Source: Mytilus galloprovincialis (lineage: Eukaryota; Mollusca; Bivalvia; Mytilida; Mytilidae). Taken from it: a stretch of DNA of 64,000 nucleotides. Position numbers and translations under genes: made by a program. A model generated the notes under the pieces. The model was not told the DNA's origin and did not search any database. It worked only from the letters and a program-made list of their open reading frames with translations. Within the stretch, counting starts at the first letter, position 1. Each line of letters begins with the position of its first letter. The DNA is taken from contig NC_134841.1 in NCBI RefSeq assembly GCF_965363235.1, forward strand, positions 30,285,440 through 30,349,439, written 5' to 3'. Positions 11,701-21,895 of this stretch are shown piece after piece.

Positions 11701-14700
11701 GCATGTACCCGTTCCAGCGCTCGGTTAATACCCTGTTACCTATTCACTTATAATACGTTTGTTGTACGTAGAACCTTTTAGAAAAGGATTTTCAATTAAG
11801 TTTATATCTCTGGTGGTAATAATGTTTTCTAAGAGATGAAATGACCCTATTAGCGCGCATGCACCAGTTCCAGCGCTCTGTTAATACCGTGTTACCTATT
11901 CACTTTTAATACGTTTGTTGTACGTTGCACCTTTTAGAAAAGGATTTTCAATTTTGTCCATGTCTCTTGTGGTAACAATGTGTTCTTAGAGATGAAATTA
12001 CCCTATTAGCACGCATGTACCCGTTCCAGCGCTCGGTAAATAACCTGTTACCTGTTATATAAAATTAAAGTATTTACATGTTTCTGCTTTTGCACATATT
12101 TTCCTTGGAGAACCCTGACAAATATGGTTGAAAATCAAATATGATGAATAAAAGATAAAAATTTGCTCTTCTTAATGAACATTTATCATTGTCATAGAAA
12201 ATTGTAGATTAAAGCAATGTCCCTATTTTTTGGTGGCAGCTTTGTGACAAGTACAACTTTCTCTTAAATGTTAAATTTACTATTCTAATAAATTCAAACT
12301 CTGAATGTTTACACTGCCATTACACATGGAATATTTAAACAAAATCATCCAAAACGTACAAACAAAAATAAGTCTGAACATACTACACTACACATAAAAA
12401 GTATTACAAACGTGTTATAAGCGAATAAGTAACGAATAGGTAACAGGGTATTAACCGAGCGCTGGAACGGGTACATACGCGCTAATAGGGTCATTCAATC
12501 TCTAAGATCACATTGTTACCACCAGAGACATGAACACAATTGAAAATCCTTTTCTAAAAGGTGCAACGTACCACAAACGTATTATCAGTGAATAGGTAAC
12601 GAATAGATAACAGGGTGTCAACCGAGCGCTGGAACGGGTACATGCGCGCTAATAGGGTCATTTCATCTCTAAGAACACATTGTTACACCAAGAGACATGG
12701 GCACAATTGAATATTTTTTTTAAAAGGTGCAACGTACAACAAACGTAGTATAAGTGAATAAGTAACAGAGTATTAACCGAGCACTGGAACGGTTGCAATC
12801 GCGCTTATAGGGTCATTTCATCTGTAAGAACACATTGTTACCACCAGAGACATGAACACAATTGAAAAACGATTTAATTCAAAGTGCAACCGTATACTCC
12901 GCGCATTAAAAACGAATAAGTAACAGATGTGCATATAGAGAAAAACTATGTGCATATAAAGTAAACTATGTGCATATAGAGAACAAGTATGTGCGTATAG
13001 AGAAAAAGTATGTGCATATATAGTAAAACTATGTGCATATGTAGAAAAACTATGTGCATATATAGAAAAACTATGTGCATATAAAGTAAACTATGTGCAT
13101 ATAAAGTAAACTATGCGCATATAGAGAAAAAGTATGTGCATATATAGAAAAACTATGTGCATATATTGAAAAGTATAAGCGTATCTAAAAACAAGTACAC
13201 ATAAGGCAGCTACGGCGTTCCATAAACCTTTATCTGGGCATTTAACATACATACATACATAGACTTCATACCTCAAAATATCAGAAACATAACTTTTAAA
13301 GTCGTATGACGGTCATGATTATATGCAACACACCGTCGTATGATTGAACACCTGCCACCCAAAGATGATATAATTTTGACCAGGACAAAAGAAGAAGTTT
13401 TTCCTTGATGGGAAGTTTTAAGATAAAGCAAACAGTACATTTATTTTTGCTGGGGCAAATTACAAAAAAATCTATGTATGTCTTTAGATACACAAAAAAA
13501 ATAAATCACTATATTCTAATGAAATACCATCAGGATATTTAACAGGTGGCAGCATATAAAATCGCACTGTGTTATCTGGTCGTCGAATAAATTTTGTCTT
13601 CCAATCTGCAGCTCCAGTTCCACAATAAGAAATTGATGGCATATTGCTAAAAATGATTCAATTTTTATATAGAAATGTTTCAACATTCACAATATCCAAA
13701 AGGAAAATTTCAAAAGTTTGTTTACAAAAAAATAACAAAAGCTGCCTGAGATGGCCCTCATCCCTCATTTCCACGATTTAAAGGCGACATTTAAAGTGAA
13801 CCGATTAACTTAGTTGAACATTTGTTTTACTATCGAATATGTCCTGATTTATAACGTGAATTATGCGAGGACCTATGATGCAAAATATCTGCCTGTTTGG
13901 TAATAAATGTGTCCTTTCTCATATCAGACGTTTCTCGTTAACATAACCTACCGAATTCAATTAGTGTTCTGCTCCATGCACCGCTCAGTTATAATACATA
14001 ATTCATGTATCAGAGAAGTATAGAGAGTTGATATAAGATTTTTTTTGTAATGTTGTGCACATCATATGTGATGCCCATTTCTGGCTCCAAGACAGGAGGA
14101 TATGCTTTTATCCATCTGGCCTTGGACCATATCCAGCATTGTTTCTAACAAATCTTTTTTTTCTTATTTGAGCACAAAACAAATAATGTTGGGGCTCTAC
14201 AATATAAACAAATCATTTAATCGACCCGGAACTGACATCCAGTCCACATTTTGATGGGATTGGACTCCTTATGAGTCGGTGGATATTAAATAAACAGTAT
14301 GAATTTTGAAGATAAAATCTAAGAAAAAACAGATCCCGTTCTGGCAAGTTAACTGTGATTTTTATAATTTACCTTTATATTGTCAGTTATTTTATGTTCC
14401 TCATATAACGGACTAACACCATACAATAATATGACAGTTCTCGTCCATTCGTTTTTGATGTGATGTGTTTTGTTATTTGATTTTGCCATGTGATTATGGA
14501 CTTTCCGATTAAATTTCCTCTAAGTTCAGTATTTTTTGTGATTTTACTTTTAACATCAATTTTGTCAATCGTTTTATTTTACCAGTATTCAATTTTATTA
14601 AATAATCTTTGAATGTACATTACTACTTATTCTATAAATGCAGTTTTAATATACAACTATACCTAATGTTTTGGTAATCGTCTGGACTGATTTCGACTCT

Positions 14701-17069
14701 AGCTACAGTGATAGGACGCAAACATACATCAATGTTGACGTATTTCGGCAGGAGTTTCCTGAATGAAGTAAAAGCACCCGTTGCAAGTAATACTTTCTTT
14801 GCATAAATCTTTTGACCACTCTCTGTCGTAACACACATTATATATTCGCCATCAATAACACATCTCTCTACTTCGTTTGCTACCTCTTCAATCACGCGAC
14901 AACCTTGTCTCTTGGCAATTGTAATTTGTGCTTCTATAAGACGTCGTGGACTTATATATCCAGAATTATTATTTTCGTAAATAGTTTCATCAGATTCGGA
15001 GAAATTCAAGTATGGGAAATGTTCTTTCAGTTCTTTGCTTGACCATAATTTCGCATTTATTCCATGGTTCTTGGCACATACCTTGTTGGTCCTCATATAC
15101 TCTTTACCAGCAGAACCACATATAATATATCCAGCTTCATCATAAAAATTTATGCCTACAAAGTATAATTAAGTTAATATACAACGAAGACACAAATGTA
15201 CCATATTTATAACAGGGTTTAAAGTAAAGTAACAAAAATACCAAACTTCAAGGAAAATTCAAAACGGACAGTCCCTAATCAAATGGCAAAATCAAAAGCT
15301 AAAGCACATCAAACTAATGTTCAAGGGTTTTTACCTGGAATGTGTGTGTTATACCATATGTGTAGTAAATTTTAAAATTATTTTTAAAAAGTCAGAAGAA
15401 AATTAAATGAATTGATTGTGAGAATTAACTCAAAGACAGCACACAAAGGTTATGTAGAGTTGATGAACAGGACATTTAATAGATATGAAAAAAAGTTGTG
15501 ATGGGACGAACAAAGGAAAAACAACTTTTAAATACTATCAGAAATACCTGAAAAGTTCCGAAAACTAAGCATCAGAAATTATAACTTTCATGTACAACAA
15601 AGAGATAAAAAATAAATTAAAAAAATACCGAACTCCAAAGAACATTCAAAACGGAGTTCCTTATCTAATAAGTTAATAACAAAGTCAAAATGCATTAACC
15701 GAATGGAAACAACTATCAATCATATGCTGTACTTTATAAAGCCAGGCAGTTCCTTGTGTAGAAAAAGGTGGATTAAACCTGGTTGTATATCTAGCTAAAC
15801 CTCTCACTTGTATGGCAGTCACATAATACTACATTGTATTGTCAACATGTCGGAACAAAACAAAAAGAAGGATGGACGTAGGTTTATCTTTATTCATTCA
15901 ACAAAGGGAAACTAATTCAAACTTATTTGATTAAAGCATTTTTAATCATATGAAACTGAATGCACTAATTACTATACCTGATGAATGTTCTATTTCCCGA
16001 TACCTGGCAATAGATTCTTTGGCAAGACTAGACCAAACAAAATCCGTGTCAGAAGACCTTGTAATTCGCCCCTCATCATAATGGGCACCAAATATATCTC
16101 TTTCAACTGATTCACTTGGGTCCTTGAAAAGTAAAAAAAAAAAAACAATCATTTGATGGATATTTAGAAGTTGTTGTGAAAAAGGAATTTTTGTATGTCA
16201 AAACTGGTACTATGACACTAACATTAACATAATCTGCTTGTTGTAATAGTGAAATTACGTTTGTCTGTTGTGTAGGCAAGACTATCATTAATATATTTAG
16301 CTTGTGAAATTTACTGTTTATTAAAAGTTGAAACATTCAAGACACTGAGGTTTTTTTCTACCCCCAGGTTTATATTCATTGCAATAGCCTTATTGGACAC
16401 ATTTTTTTGAAAGTTTCAGCGATTAATGCTCTTCAAATTTGTATTTGATCTGGACTGTTTTGATTCGAGCGGCTCTTAGTCGCATAAACTAAGACGAAAT
16501 GCACGTCTAGCTTCAATATTATAAGACTGGTATCTTTGTTAAATTTTGGCTGTCATGGGCATGTCAATCTTGGAGTATTATTGAATGATAAGTTTGACCC
16601 TCATATATTGGTTGTAGGCTATAAGCGCAATCGACTTCGCTCGACCGGCGACTGGCCGTATCTATAGATGACATAAATTGCCTGTGATACAAGCAATCAA
16701 GCCCTTGATGAATGAGGCACAGGGACTAGTACTCTGTTAGCAGATTAAAATTTTGTTAATCAATGTGTTTTTATATTTTTTTATCGATAGCATCGTCAAA
16801 TACGTTAATAAAGTAATACAAATAGACAGGAAAAACTAAAAAAAAAATATAAAAAACATTGATTAACAAAATTTTAATCTGCTAACCGAGTTCCTGTGGA
16901 ATGAGGCACACTTTTAGCTATGATTCAGTTAATAATTCGGTGTGAGACAAAACTATGTTACCTCTGGTTCTTTAACTCCGATGAGGCATACTGTCCCTAT
17001 ATTGGTCCCATATCTTGCAGCTGCTGACCCAATACATCCAGCACCAACAATACAAAGGTCAAATACCAT
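8525..17069 (-). CDS. Peroxisomal FAD-dependent amine oxidase (sarcosine-oxidase-like), paralogue A, 6 exons, 418 aa
   Basis: Join on the minus strand: 17069-16962, 16122-15978, 15155-14663, 13646-13528, 10508-10362, 8769-8525 (1257 nt, 418 aa plus stop). All introns are GT-AG, phases 0,1,2,1,1. The protein opens with a hydrophobic strand and the dinucleotide-binding glycines GAGCIG (residues 9-14) of a Rossmann FAD domain. HYDEGRITR follows at 50-58, then YIKLGH near 292-297, whose Lys294 lines up with the oxygen-activating Lys of bacterial monomeric sarcosine oxidase. Cys349 lies where that family attaches FAD covalently, and GGNGYAAK is at 373-380. The last three residues are SKL, a canonical peroxisomal signal. 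Length fits the family (about 390-420 aa). Expected chemistry is oxidation of a secondary amine or N-methyl amino acid with release of hydrogen peroxide; the actual substrate cannot be read from the sequence. Introns hold a foldback element, a hAT MITE and retroelement tails. Confidence 0.9.
8846..9560. repeat. Two diverged tandem units (about 390 bp) with an 18-bp palindrome
   Basis: Unit 1 contains AAAGGTCCTGGAATGGAGT (near 9030) and unit 2 AAAGGGCCTGGAGTGGTGT (near 9420). Both continue into ATAAAGTTGAATTCT and a similar TTTTACGT block. The perfect palindrome ACCCGTGATATCACGGGT is at 8846-8863. It lies in intron 5 of paralogue A. Confidence 0.55.
10362..10508 (-). CDS. Paralogue A exon 5 (aa 289-338)
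   Basis: 147 nt, matching paralogue B exon 5 in length and phase. It begins GKYYIKLGHDS, the motif holding the Lys equivalent to the sarcosine oxidase oxygen-activating lysine, and ends in an amphipathic helix (IVTIIKDIVK). The donor is GTAAAA. Confidence 0.88.
10781..10845 (-). repeat. Retrozyme-like repeat fragment lacking the hammerhead
   Basis: Read in reverse it runs CAACTTTGTACTTGTTTGGC and, after TTTA, straight into TAATCCTGGTACC. It thus joins sequence normally found just before and just after the ribozyme, with the ribozyme segment absent. Confidence 0.6.
10935..11018 (+). repeat. Dispersed repeat fragment (AACACTTATGAA...CTGACTTAG)
   Basis: Shares GAGAAACACTTATGAA and TTCCTGACTTAG with 44738-44805. 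It is interrupted at its right side by the foldback element. Confidence 0.5.
11019..13224. mobile_element. Foldback element with long composite inverted repeats, 2.2 kb
   Basis: The outer arms start TATGGAAAGCCGTAGCTGCC at 11019 and end with its near-complement at 13224. The hexamer AACCTT flanks both sides (11013-11018, 13225-13230). Each arm has an outer minisatellite of about 20-bp units (ATATGCACATAGTTT...), then tandem ~170-bp units containing GTTGCACCTTTTAGAAAAGG, GGTAACAATGTG and CCGTTCCAGCGCTCGG: about five in the left arm, three in the right. A ~350-bp unique spacer (about 12060-12410) separates the arms. No transposase is encoded; small ORFs at 10874-11152 and 13091-13276 are translations of the repeats. 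It lies in intron 4 of paralogue A. Confidence 0.85.
13528..13646 (-). CDS. Paralogue A exon 4 (aa 249-289)
   Basis: 119 nt, equal to its paralogue B counterpart. It encodes NMPSISYCGTGAADW near the start and YMLPPVKYPDG at the end, the latter identical in B. It opens after TTTTTAG and closes at GTATTT in phase 1. Confidence 0.88.
14400..14556 (+). repeat. Solo 3' tail of the Penelope-like element
   Basis: ATGACAGTTCTCGTCCATTC...GATTATGGACTTTCCGATT...TTTTTGTGATTTTAC matches the end of the RT copy at 23400-25880. It lies in intron 3 of paralogue A. Confidence 0.6.
14663..15155 (-). CDS. Paralogue A exon 3 (aa 85-249)
   Basis: The largest exon, 493 nt. It encodes the substrate-domain core: GINFYDEAGYI, the SPRRLIEAQ helix, and KKVLLATGAFTSF, the strand-turn by which DAO proteins re-enter the FAD domain. 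The acceptor is TTTGTAG and the donor GTATAG; it ends in phase 2. Confidence 0.92.
15225..15330 (-). repeat. Solo 3' tail of the Penelope-like element
   Basis: AATTCAAAACGGACAGTCCC is the reverse complement of the tail's GGGACTTTCCGTTTTGAATT segment. It lies in intron 2 of paralogue A. Confidence 0.55.
15615..15850 (-). repeat. Solo 3' tail of the Penelope-like element
   Basis: Longer reverse-oriented tail copy, including GTAGAAAAAGGTGGATTAAA and CCTCTCACTTGTATGGCAGT, the complement of the conserved CTGTCATACAAGTGAGAGG block. Same intron as the preceding copy. Confidence 0.6.
15978..16122 (-). CDS. Paralogue A exon 2 (aa 37-85)
   Basis: 145 nt, the same length as exon 2 of paralogue B. It encodes the conserved segment RDIFGAHYDEGRITR and a helix ending RYREIEHSSG. 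The acceptor is TTTTCAAG and the donor GTATAG; it ends in phase 1. Confidence 0.9.
16400..16540 (+). repeat. Degenerate retrozyme-like repeat with wrecked hammerhead
   Basis: GATTCGAGCGG...AAGACGAAATGCACGTCTAGC keeps GACGAAA and the cleavage-site side, but the CTGATGA strand has decayed. It lies in intron 1 of paralogue A. Confidence 0.5.
16718..16898. mobile_element. hAT-type MITE, 181 bp, with 8-bp target duplication
   Basis: The ends are inverted: CACAGGGACT...GTTAGCAGATTAAAA on the left and its near-complement on the right, with about 32 bp of almost perfect inner match. GAATGAGG is duplicated at 16710-16717 and 16899-16906. It lies in intron 1 of paralogue A. Confidence 0.85.
16962..17069 (-). 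CDS. Paralogue A exon 1 (aa 1-36)
   Basis: Starts at the ATG ending at 17069 and gives MVFDLCIVGAGCIGSAAA, the beta-alpha-beta FAD/ADP-binding motif, so no upstream coding exon is needed. The donor GTAACA follows 16962 on the minus strand (phase 0). Confidence 0.88.
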
Positions 17070-18284
17070 CACAACAACGACAGCCTAGATATTAAACTTA
17101 TACTGTGTTTATCATAATCACGTGATGTTGTATACATAATTACATTTATGTACCAGCAATATATCATATCATCATTTATTGTTTTAACGTATTGAAAGGA
17201 CAGAGTCCTTTAAATTGATAGTGGTATTTTAATTACTTTACTGAGCATGTAAACGAAGCGGCAGGCTCTGTATTTCAACCAAATTGTCTTTTTCTCTGTA
17301 AATAACAACATAGTATCGTAGGCAGTCTATTTATAATTCGCTTATATATATATATATATATATTTATTAACTTGTACAAATTATTAACACGTACTAGACA
17401 TATATCCTGAATATGGTATTAGTATAGATACATATATGTGGGGGAAAAGACTCGACTCGTACCTGAAATTTAAACAAACCATTGATGATATGTACTTCAA
17501 GTATGTATTGTCTATTTCTTTCTAGTCTTATACATTTTAAATTATTTACCTAAACAAAAATTAGTATAATGAATTGGACATAAGTAAATCCTGATTAATA
17601 TTAAATCAGCTCCGAAAAACATTACATAAAAATAAAATGTTAACATAAACATGCAATATTATACAACTTTAACCTTTGCATGAGGTCAATAGGAGAATAT
17701 ATCGACTTTAAAAAGTATATCATCTGAGGACAAAGTATGAGGTCGATACGATAATATATCGACCTAAAATTGGTATATCTACTGTAGTTTCAGACGAATG
17801 TACTTATAATACTAATTGAGTCAATGTTGTTGTGCAAAAAAGAAAAGACGAAAGATGGAACAAATACAAGTAAATATCATTTATCATACAATAGAAGTTT
17901 TTACTGTTCTAACAGCAACTGACCAACTAAAAGTACTGGTATCAAATAAATTAAGCCTTAGAAGTTGCTCACACAAACACGGTGACAACAGACACTGCTG
18001 CTATGAAATGACCTTTTAAATGCACTAAGAGTTATATTGAATACACGCTTTTCTTAGAAATAATATCCGGCTGACATAAAAACATCGTATCTAGTATATA
18101 AATATTTCAAACGCTTTCAATCTTCGGATCAAGTTATAGAAACATAGTAAAAGTAGTAAATTTAGTAAGTGAAACCTGTAAAAAAAACCACGTAATAAAT
18201 TTCATGCGTACGAGGTGCTTTTCTGAATCTCCCTTCATCATGAACGCCTCAAAGCCGAATATTTGAAAGTCAATTGTTCGATTT
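17070..18284. other. Upstream region of paralogue A, no gene seen
   Basis: AT-rich, with an (AT)n run at about 17343-17361 and a short repeated phrase (ATGAGGTC.ATA near 17681 and 17737). It should include the paralogue A promoter, but no recognisable element stands out. Confidence 0.4.
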
Positions 18285-20286
18285 GTTTCTGCGGACAAAG
18301 CTTCAAATACTATAATATTGTGTTTGTATGTAAATCGTATTGCAAAGAGTGTCTTGTAAAATTGTTGGGAATAAATTACACTCAGATAATCCTATATACA
18401 AAGATATATCGTTTGACAAGGAATCATACGTCCTTTGTTGTTCAAAGAAAATTGTATTGAACAGGACGTACCTTGTTTGTATTAAATATATAAGCCTCAT
18501 TACATTCCGTGTATAAGCAACGGTTCAATACTGGCTCATCAGCATGTTCTAAGGACTCGTTCATAAGATTGACAAACACTATGTCCGCAGTCAAAGAAGG
18601 TCTTCAGAAATACGGCGAAACCGTTGACTCATGTAGTGGAATAACCATGATGGATTCTAAAAGACTGTTCAACTGTATAACTTTAAAACTAAATATTTCT
18701 CTGAAATTAGTTCCATAAAAGCCCTTGATAATCAACCCTTTATTTCACCAATTGAAAAATCGTCTTAAGGAAATAATCCACAATGTTTTTCAATATAAAA
18801 ATGGTAGCATATGCTAATTATATAAATGTACTGTTCTTTGATACCATACGGCAAATTGTATTTCAATCTAATTAAAAACCGATCTCTCATCGCTCCTGTT
18901 CCTGATATGTCGCGTCGGAGATCTAAAGAAACCCGCTTTGAGGTCACATGTGAGTGACCTCGAAGGTGTGTCTTTTTCGACCAATGAAATTGAGACTTCC
19001 ACGATCTTGAAAGTTTAACGTAAGGTCAAGGGATGTAACTCATTTTATTTACGAAATCGTCAGTCAAAATAGTTCATAAACTTTTTTGATTGGCTTATTA
19101 ATAGGTCGTCAACTCATTTGCATATCACTATATATTCATAACTTTTAGTTCACTCACATGTGACCTCAAAGCCGGTTTCGTTACATCTCCCACGCGACAT
19201 ATCAGAAAACGGGAGCGATGAGAGATCGGTTTTTAATTAGATTGATTGTATTTATTATTTACATAAGATTTATGAGATCAATCAGACAATTATCAAAAAT
19301 AAGAAAATCAAAGAAGCCAGATAATTTGATTCACATGTATTGATGATGTTCTTTCCATTAAAAAATCTTAATTTTTCTGATTGGTTTCCATTAACATATC
19401 CCCCAGAGTTAGAAATTAAGGATACAACAGACACTGCTTCTGCTGTCTCATTTTTAGACTTATACCTCGAATTTGACACAAGCGATCATCTCAGTACTAG
19501 AATCTATAACAAACAAAGCGATTTTAATTTTAAAATTATAATTTTTCCACATGCTATTAACTTCACCTACATATGGGATATACATTTCCAAACTCATTCG
19601 GTATTCTAGAGCCTGCAGCTACTACTCAAGACATTATAAAACGTCAACAATGTCTGAGCAGAAAGTTGACGAGACAGAGTTTTGTCAAAAAGAGTCCCAT
19701 CCTTTTTCTAAAAAAAATTCAAAAGAACATAGCAAGACCGTGTTGATAAAGATTCAGTATAACTGTTCTGAACTTTTACTGTTGAATAATGTTTTGGTTA
19801 TATTTTTTTTGCGTGGCTCGGCATTAATGAATTTGCTATTGTGTAATTTTTTGTATTCTTGTTTTTTAATTTTTGCGTATGTGCCGAGTCTACAGGTAGC
19901 GTGTCTATACGCAATTTTGTTTTTTGTTGACATAGTTGTTTGTTAGTTATAAGTTACAACACAATGTTGCCTGCTGTACCCCATTTATTTTGGAATTTAT
20001 CCATAATACGACGTTTTGTTTTGCTCACACATTGTTGTCAATATAATGGAATTCTATGCGACTGTCATACAAGGGAGAGGTCTTGCTAGCTTTATATAAA
20101 CCATGGTTTAATCCACAATTTTCTACATCGGGAAATGCCTGTAACAGATTTAGGAATATGACAGTTGTTTTTCGTTCGTTTGATGTGCTTGAGCTATTGA
20201 TTTTGACATTTGGTAAGGGACTTTCCGTTTTTGAATTTTCCTTTCAGTTCAGTATTTTTGCTATTTTACTTTTTGCTTATATACTC
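18285..20286 (+). mobile_element. Penelope-like reverse transcriptase copy 2, interrupted by a MITE
   Basis: It aligns with 23670-25880. The GACAAAGCTTCAAATA block at 18295, the AATAATCCACAATG block near 18770 and the PPELEIKDTTDTASAVSFLD segment near 19400-19460 are recognisable. It continues through YGIYISKLIRYSRAC-like sequence (about 19565-19615) into the shared 3' tail ending at about 20286. Multiple frameshifts are present. Roughly 190 bp of RT, including part of the catalytic region, is missing where the MITE at 18864-19244 sits. Confidence 0.7.
18864..19244. mobile_element. MULE-like MITE, copy 2, 381 bp
   Basis: TIRs of about 90 bp begin CAATCTAATTAAAAACC at both ends and include GGTCACATGTGAGTG. 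A perfect 9-bp duplication ATTGTATTT stands at 18855-18863 and 19245-19253. The interior matches 3420-3610 in the opposite orientation, so it belongs with the element at 734-3700. Confidence 0.88.
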
Positions 20287-20299
20287 CTTGGTGACATTA

Positions 20300-21650
20300 C
20301 ATCTTATCATTAGGCAATACTATACTCTGTAATGCATATTTACAAGGGGCATCGTGCTTTATACAGAGTACCATATTAACAAAGAGAGTAGTTCAAGTTC
20401 AGCATGTTAATTATTGTCAACTAAAGACGACCATTATTGGAGAACAATCAACTTCAAGTTTAATTTGGTACACATGAACACTCATTTTAATTATTTGACT
20501 ACTAAGATGAAAAGAAAAATAAAAATGTTGTCAGGTGCAACCAAAAATAAGAACGATAACCAATTGTATCTTAAGACCATGAAGACAACAATAGTAATTT
20601 GAAAGTATCACTCACTTTCAGTAATTGTCATGCAAATAAGCCTTATTCATTGGATGTTAATCATAAAGCCACACACATTGAAAGCAGTATAGTATGTCTC
20701 CCACAATTACTTCACATTAAGAACTCGTTGAACTTCATTTAGATATCGACTAAATGATATATTAAGTATTTATAATACTAGAGATACTTTCCTTAACAGT
20801 CTGTGAAATAGATACCTAATGTATAGAGTGTACGCTATTATAGATATAAATATAAACACGAAATGTGCATTTTTGTCACTTTGAACTGAGCTTTCTTGGA
20901 AATACCTTGACATGATATATGTTATTGGTTGAAACATTTCCGCGTTCATATTTTACGAAGCTACATGTAAGAAGCGAAGTAAACATTGTAATAGGATTTG
21001 CAGTTACAGGAAGTTTTCATGAAGAAATGAGGATACATGCTTAATTAATTGATCGATAACTGTTTGACGAGGATACGTGTGGATTTTAGACAAATGGTGT
21101 TTATCAAAGAAAAGACTATCATTGTCAACCAAAAAAGACGAATGAACAAACGCGTTACAAACAGCAGTACAAAAAACATCACAAAAAGCAAGTTTTAGAT
21201 TAAGTAAACAAAAGGCATACTAAATTACCGGGTGTTCTGGTAGGCTTCACAGTTCCTGCTAGGATATTCCTAGGCAGTACTTTTACTTAAATCTGGTGTA
21301 ATTCGACGAACGCAGAAAGTTTTCATTTAGATGTGTTCTATTTGTTTGGTAATGGGTTATATTTGTTCAGTTATAATTCCTGGAAGAGCGGTTATTATAT
21401 CTTATTTACCGTTGAAGGCATTTGTTTGTGGACATATATGCTGCATATTGTCGTGAATGCTATTTTATCCTCAACTGAAGAAAAGAGTCGTTTTGATTAA
21501 GACATTTCAATACTCAGATATTTGGCCCTGTCTCTAGTACTAGGTATAAACACAAAAATAGTGATTTTTTGGTTTTTAATTTTCCATTTATAATATTAAT
21601 ATTTAAGCAGATAACTATGCATTGTTAAAACCATATAGAGACATTTCATA
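20300..21650. other. Intergenic between paralogues A and B, nothing recognised
   Basis: No supported ORF, repeat unit or RNA gene; plain AT-rich sequence downstream of paralogue B. Confidence 0.4.
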
Positions 21651-21895
21651 CTATAATTTACATGATTCTTTTCTGAACTTCACTTGAAAAACATTTTTGG
21701 GAATAGTAGAATCCCATATGTTTTTCATCATCATAGTTGCTGCGATTCTTCCAATTTCGTCGCTCGATTTTGCTGCGTAGCCATTTCCTCCAATAGATAC
21801 ACCAAGCTGAGAATGGATTGTATCAATGTACGGTCTTCCTGTTTGAGTCTCAGTTATAACACACCAATCACCGTGGTATCTGTCTAGCTTAACGC
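21651..21895 (-). CDS. Paralogue B exon 6 (aa 341-421, stop)
   Basis: 245 nt including TAG. It encodes GDWCVITETQTGRPYID, GGNGYAAKSSDEIGRIAA and the C-terminus ESCKL. The acceptor is TTCTAG. Confidence 0.92.

Noticed and set aside
10874-13276. Two ORFs, one on each strand, with the same ending (YTFQYMHIVFLYMHI...)
   Set aside because: They are translations of the inverted minisatellite arms of the foldback element, identical because the arms are complementary. Not a protein family.
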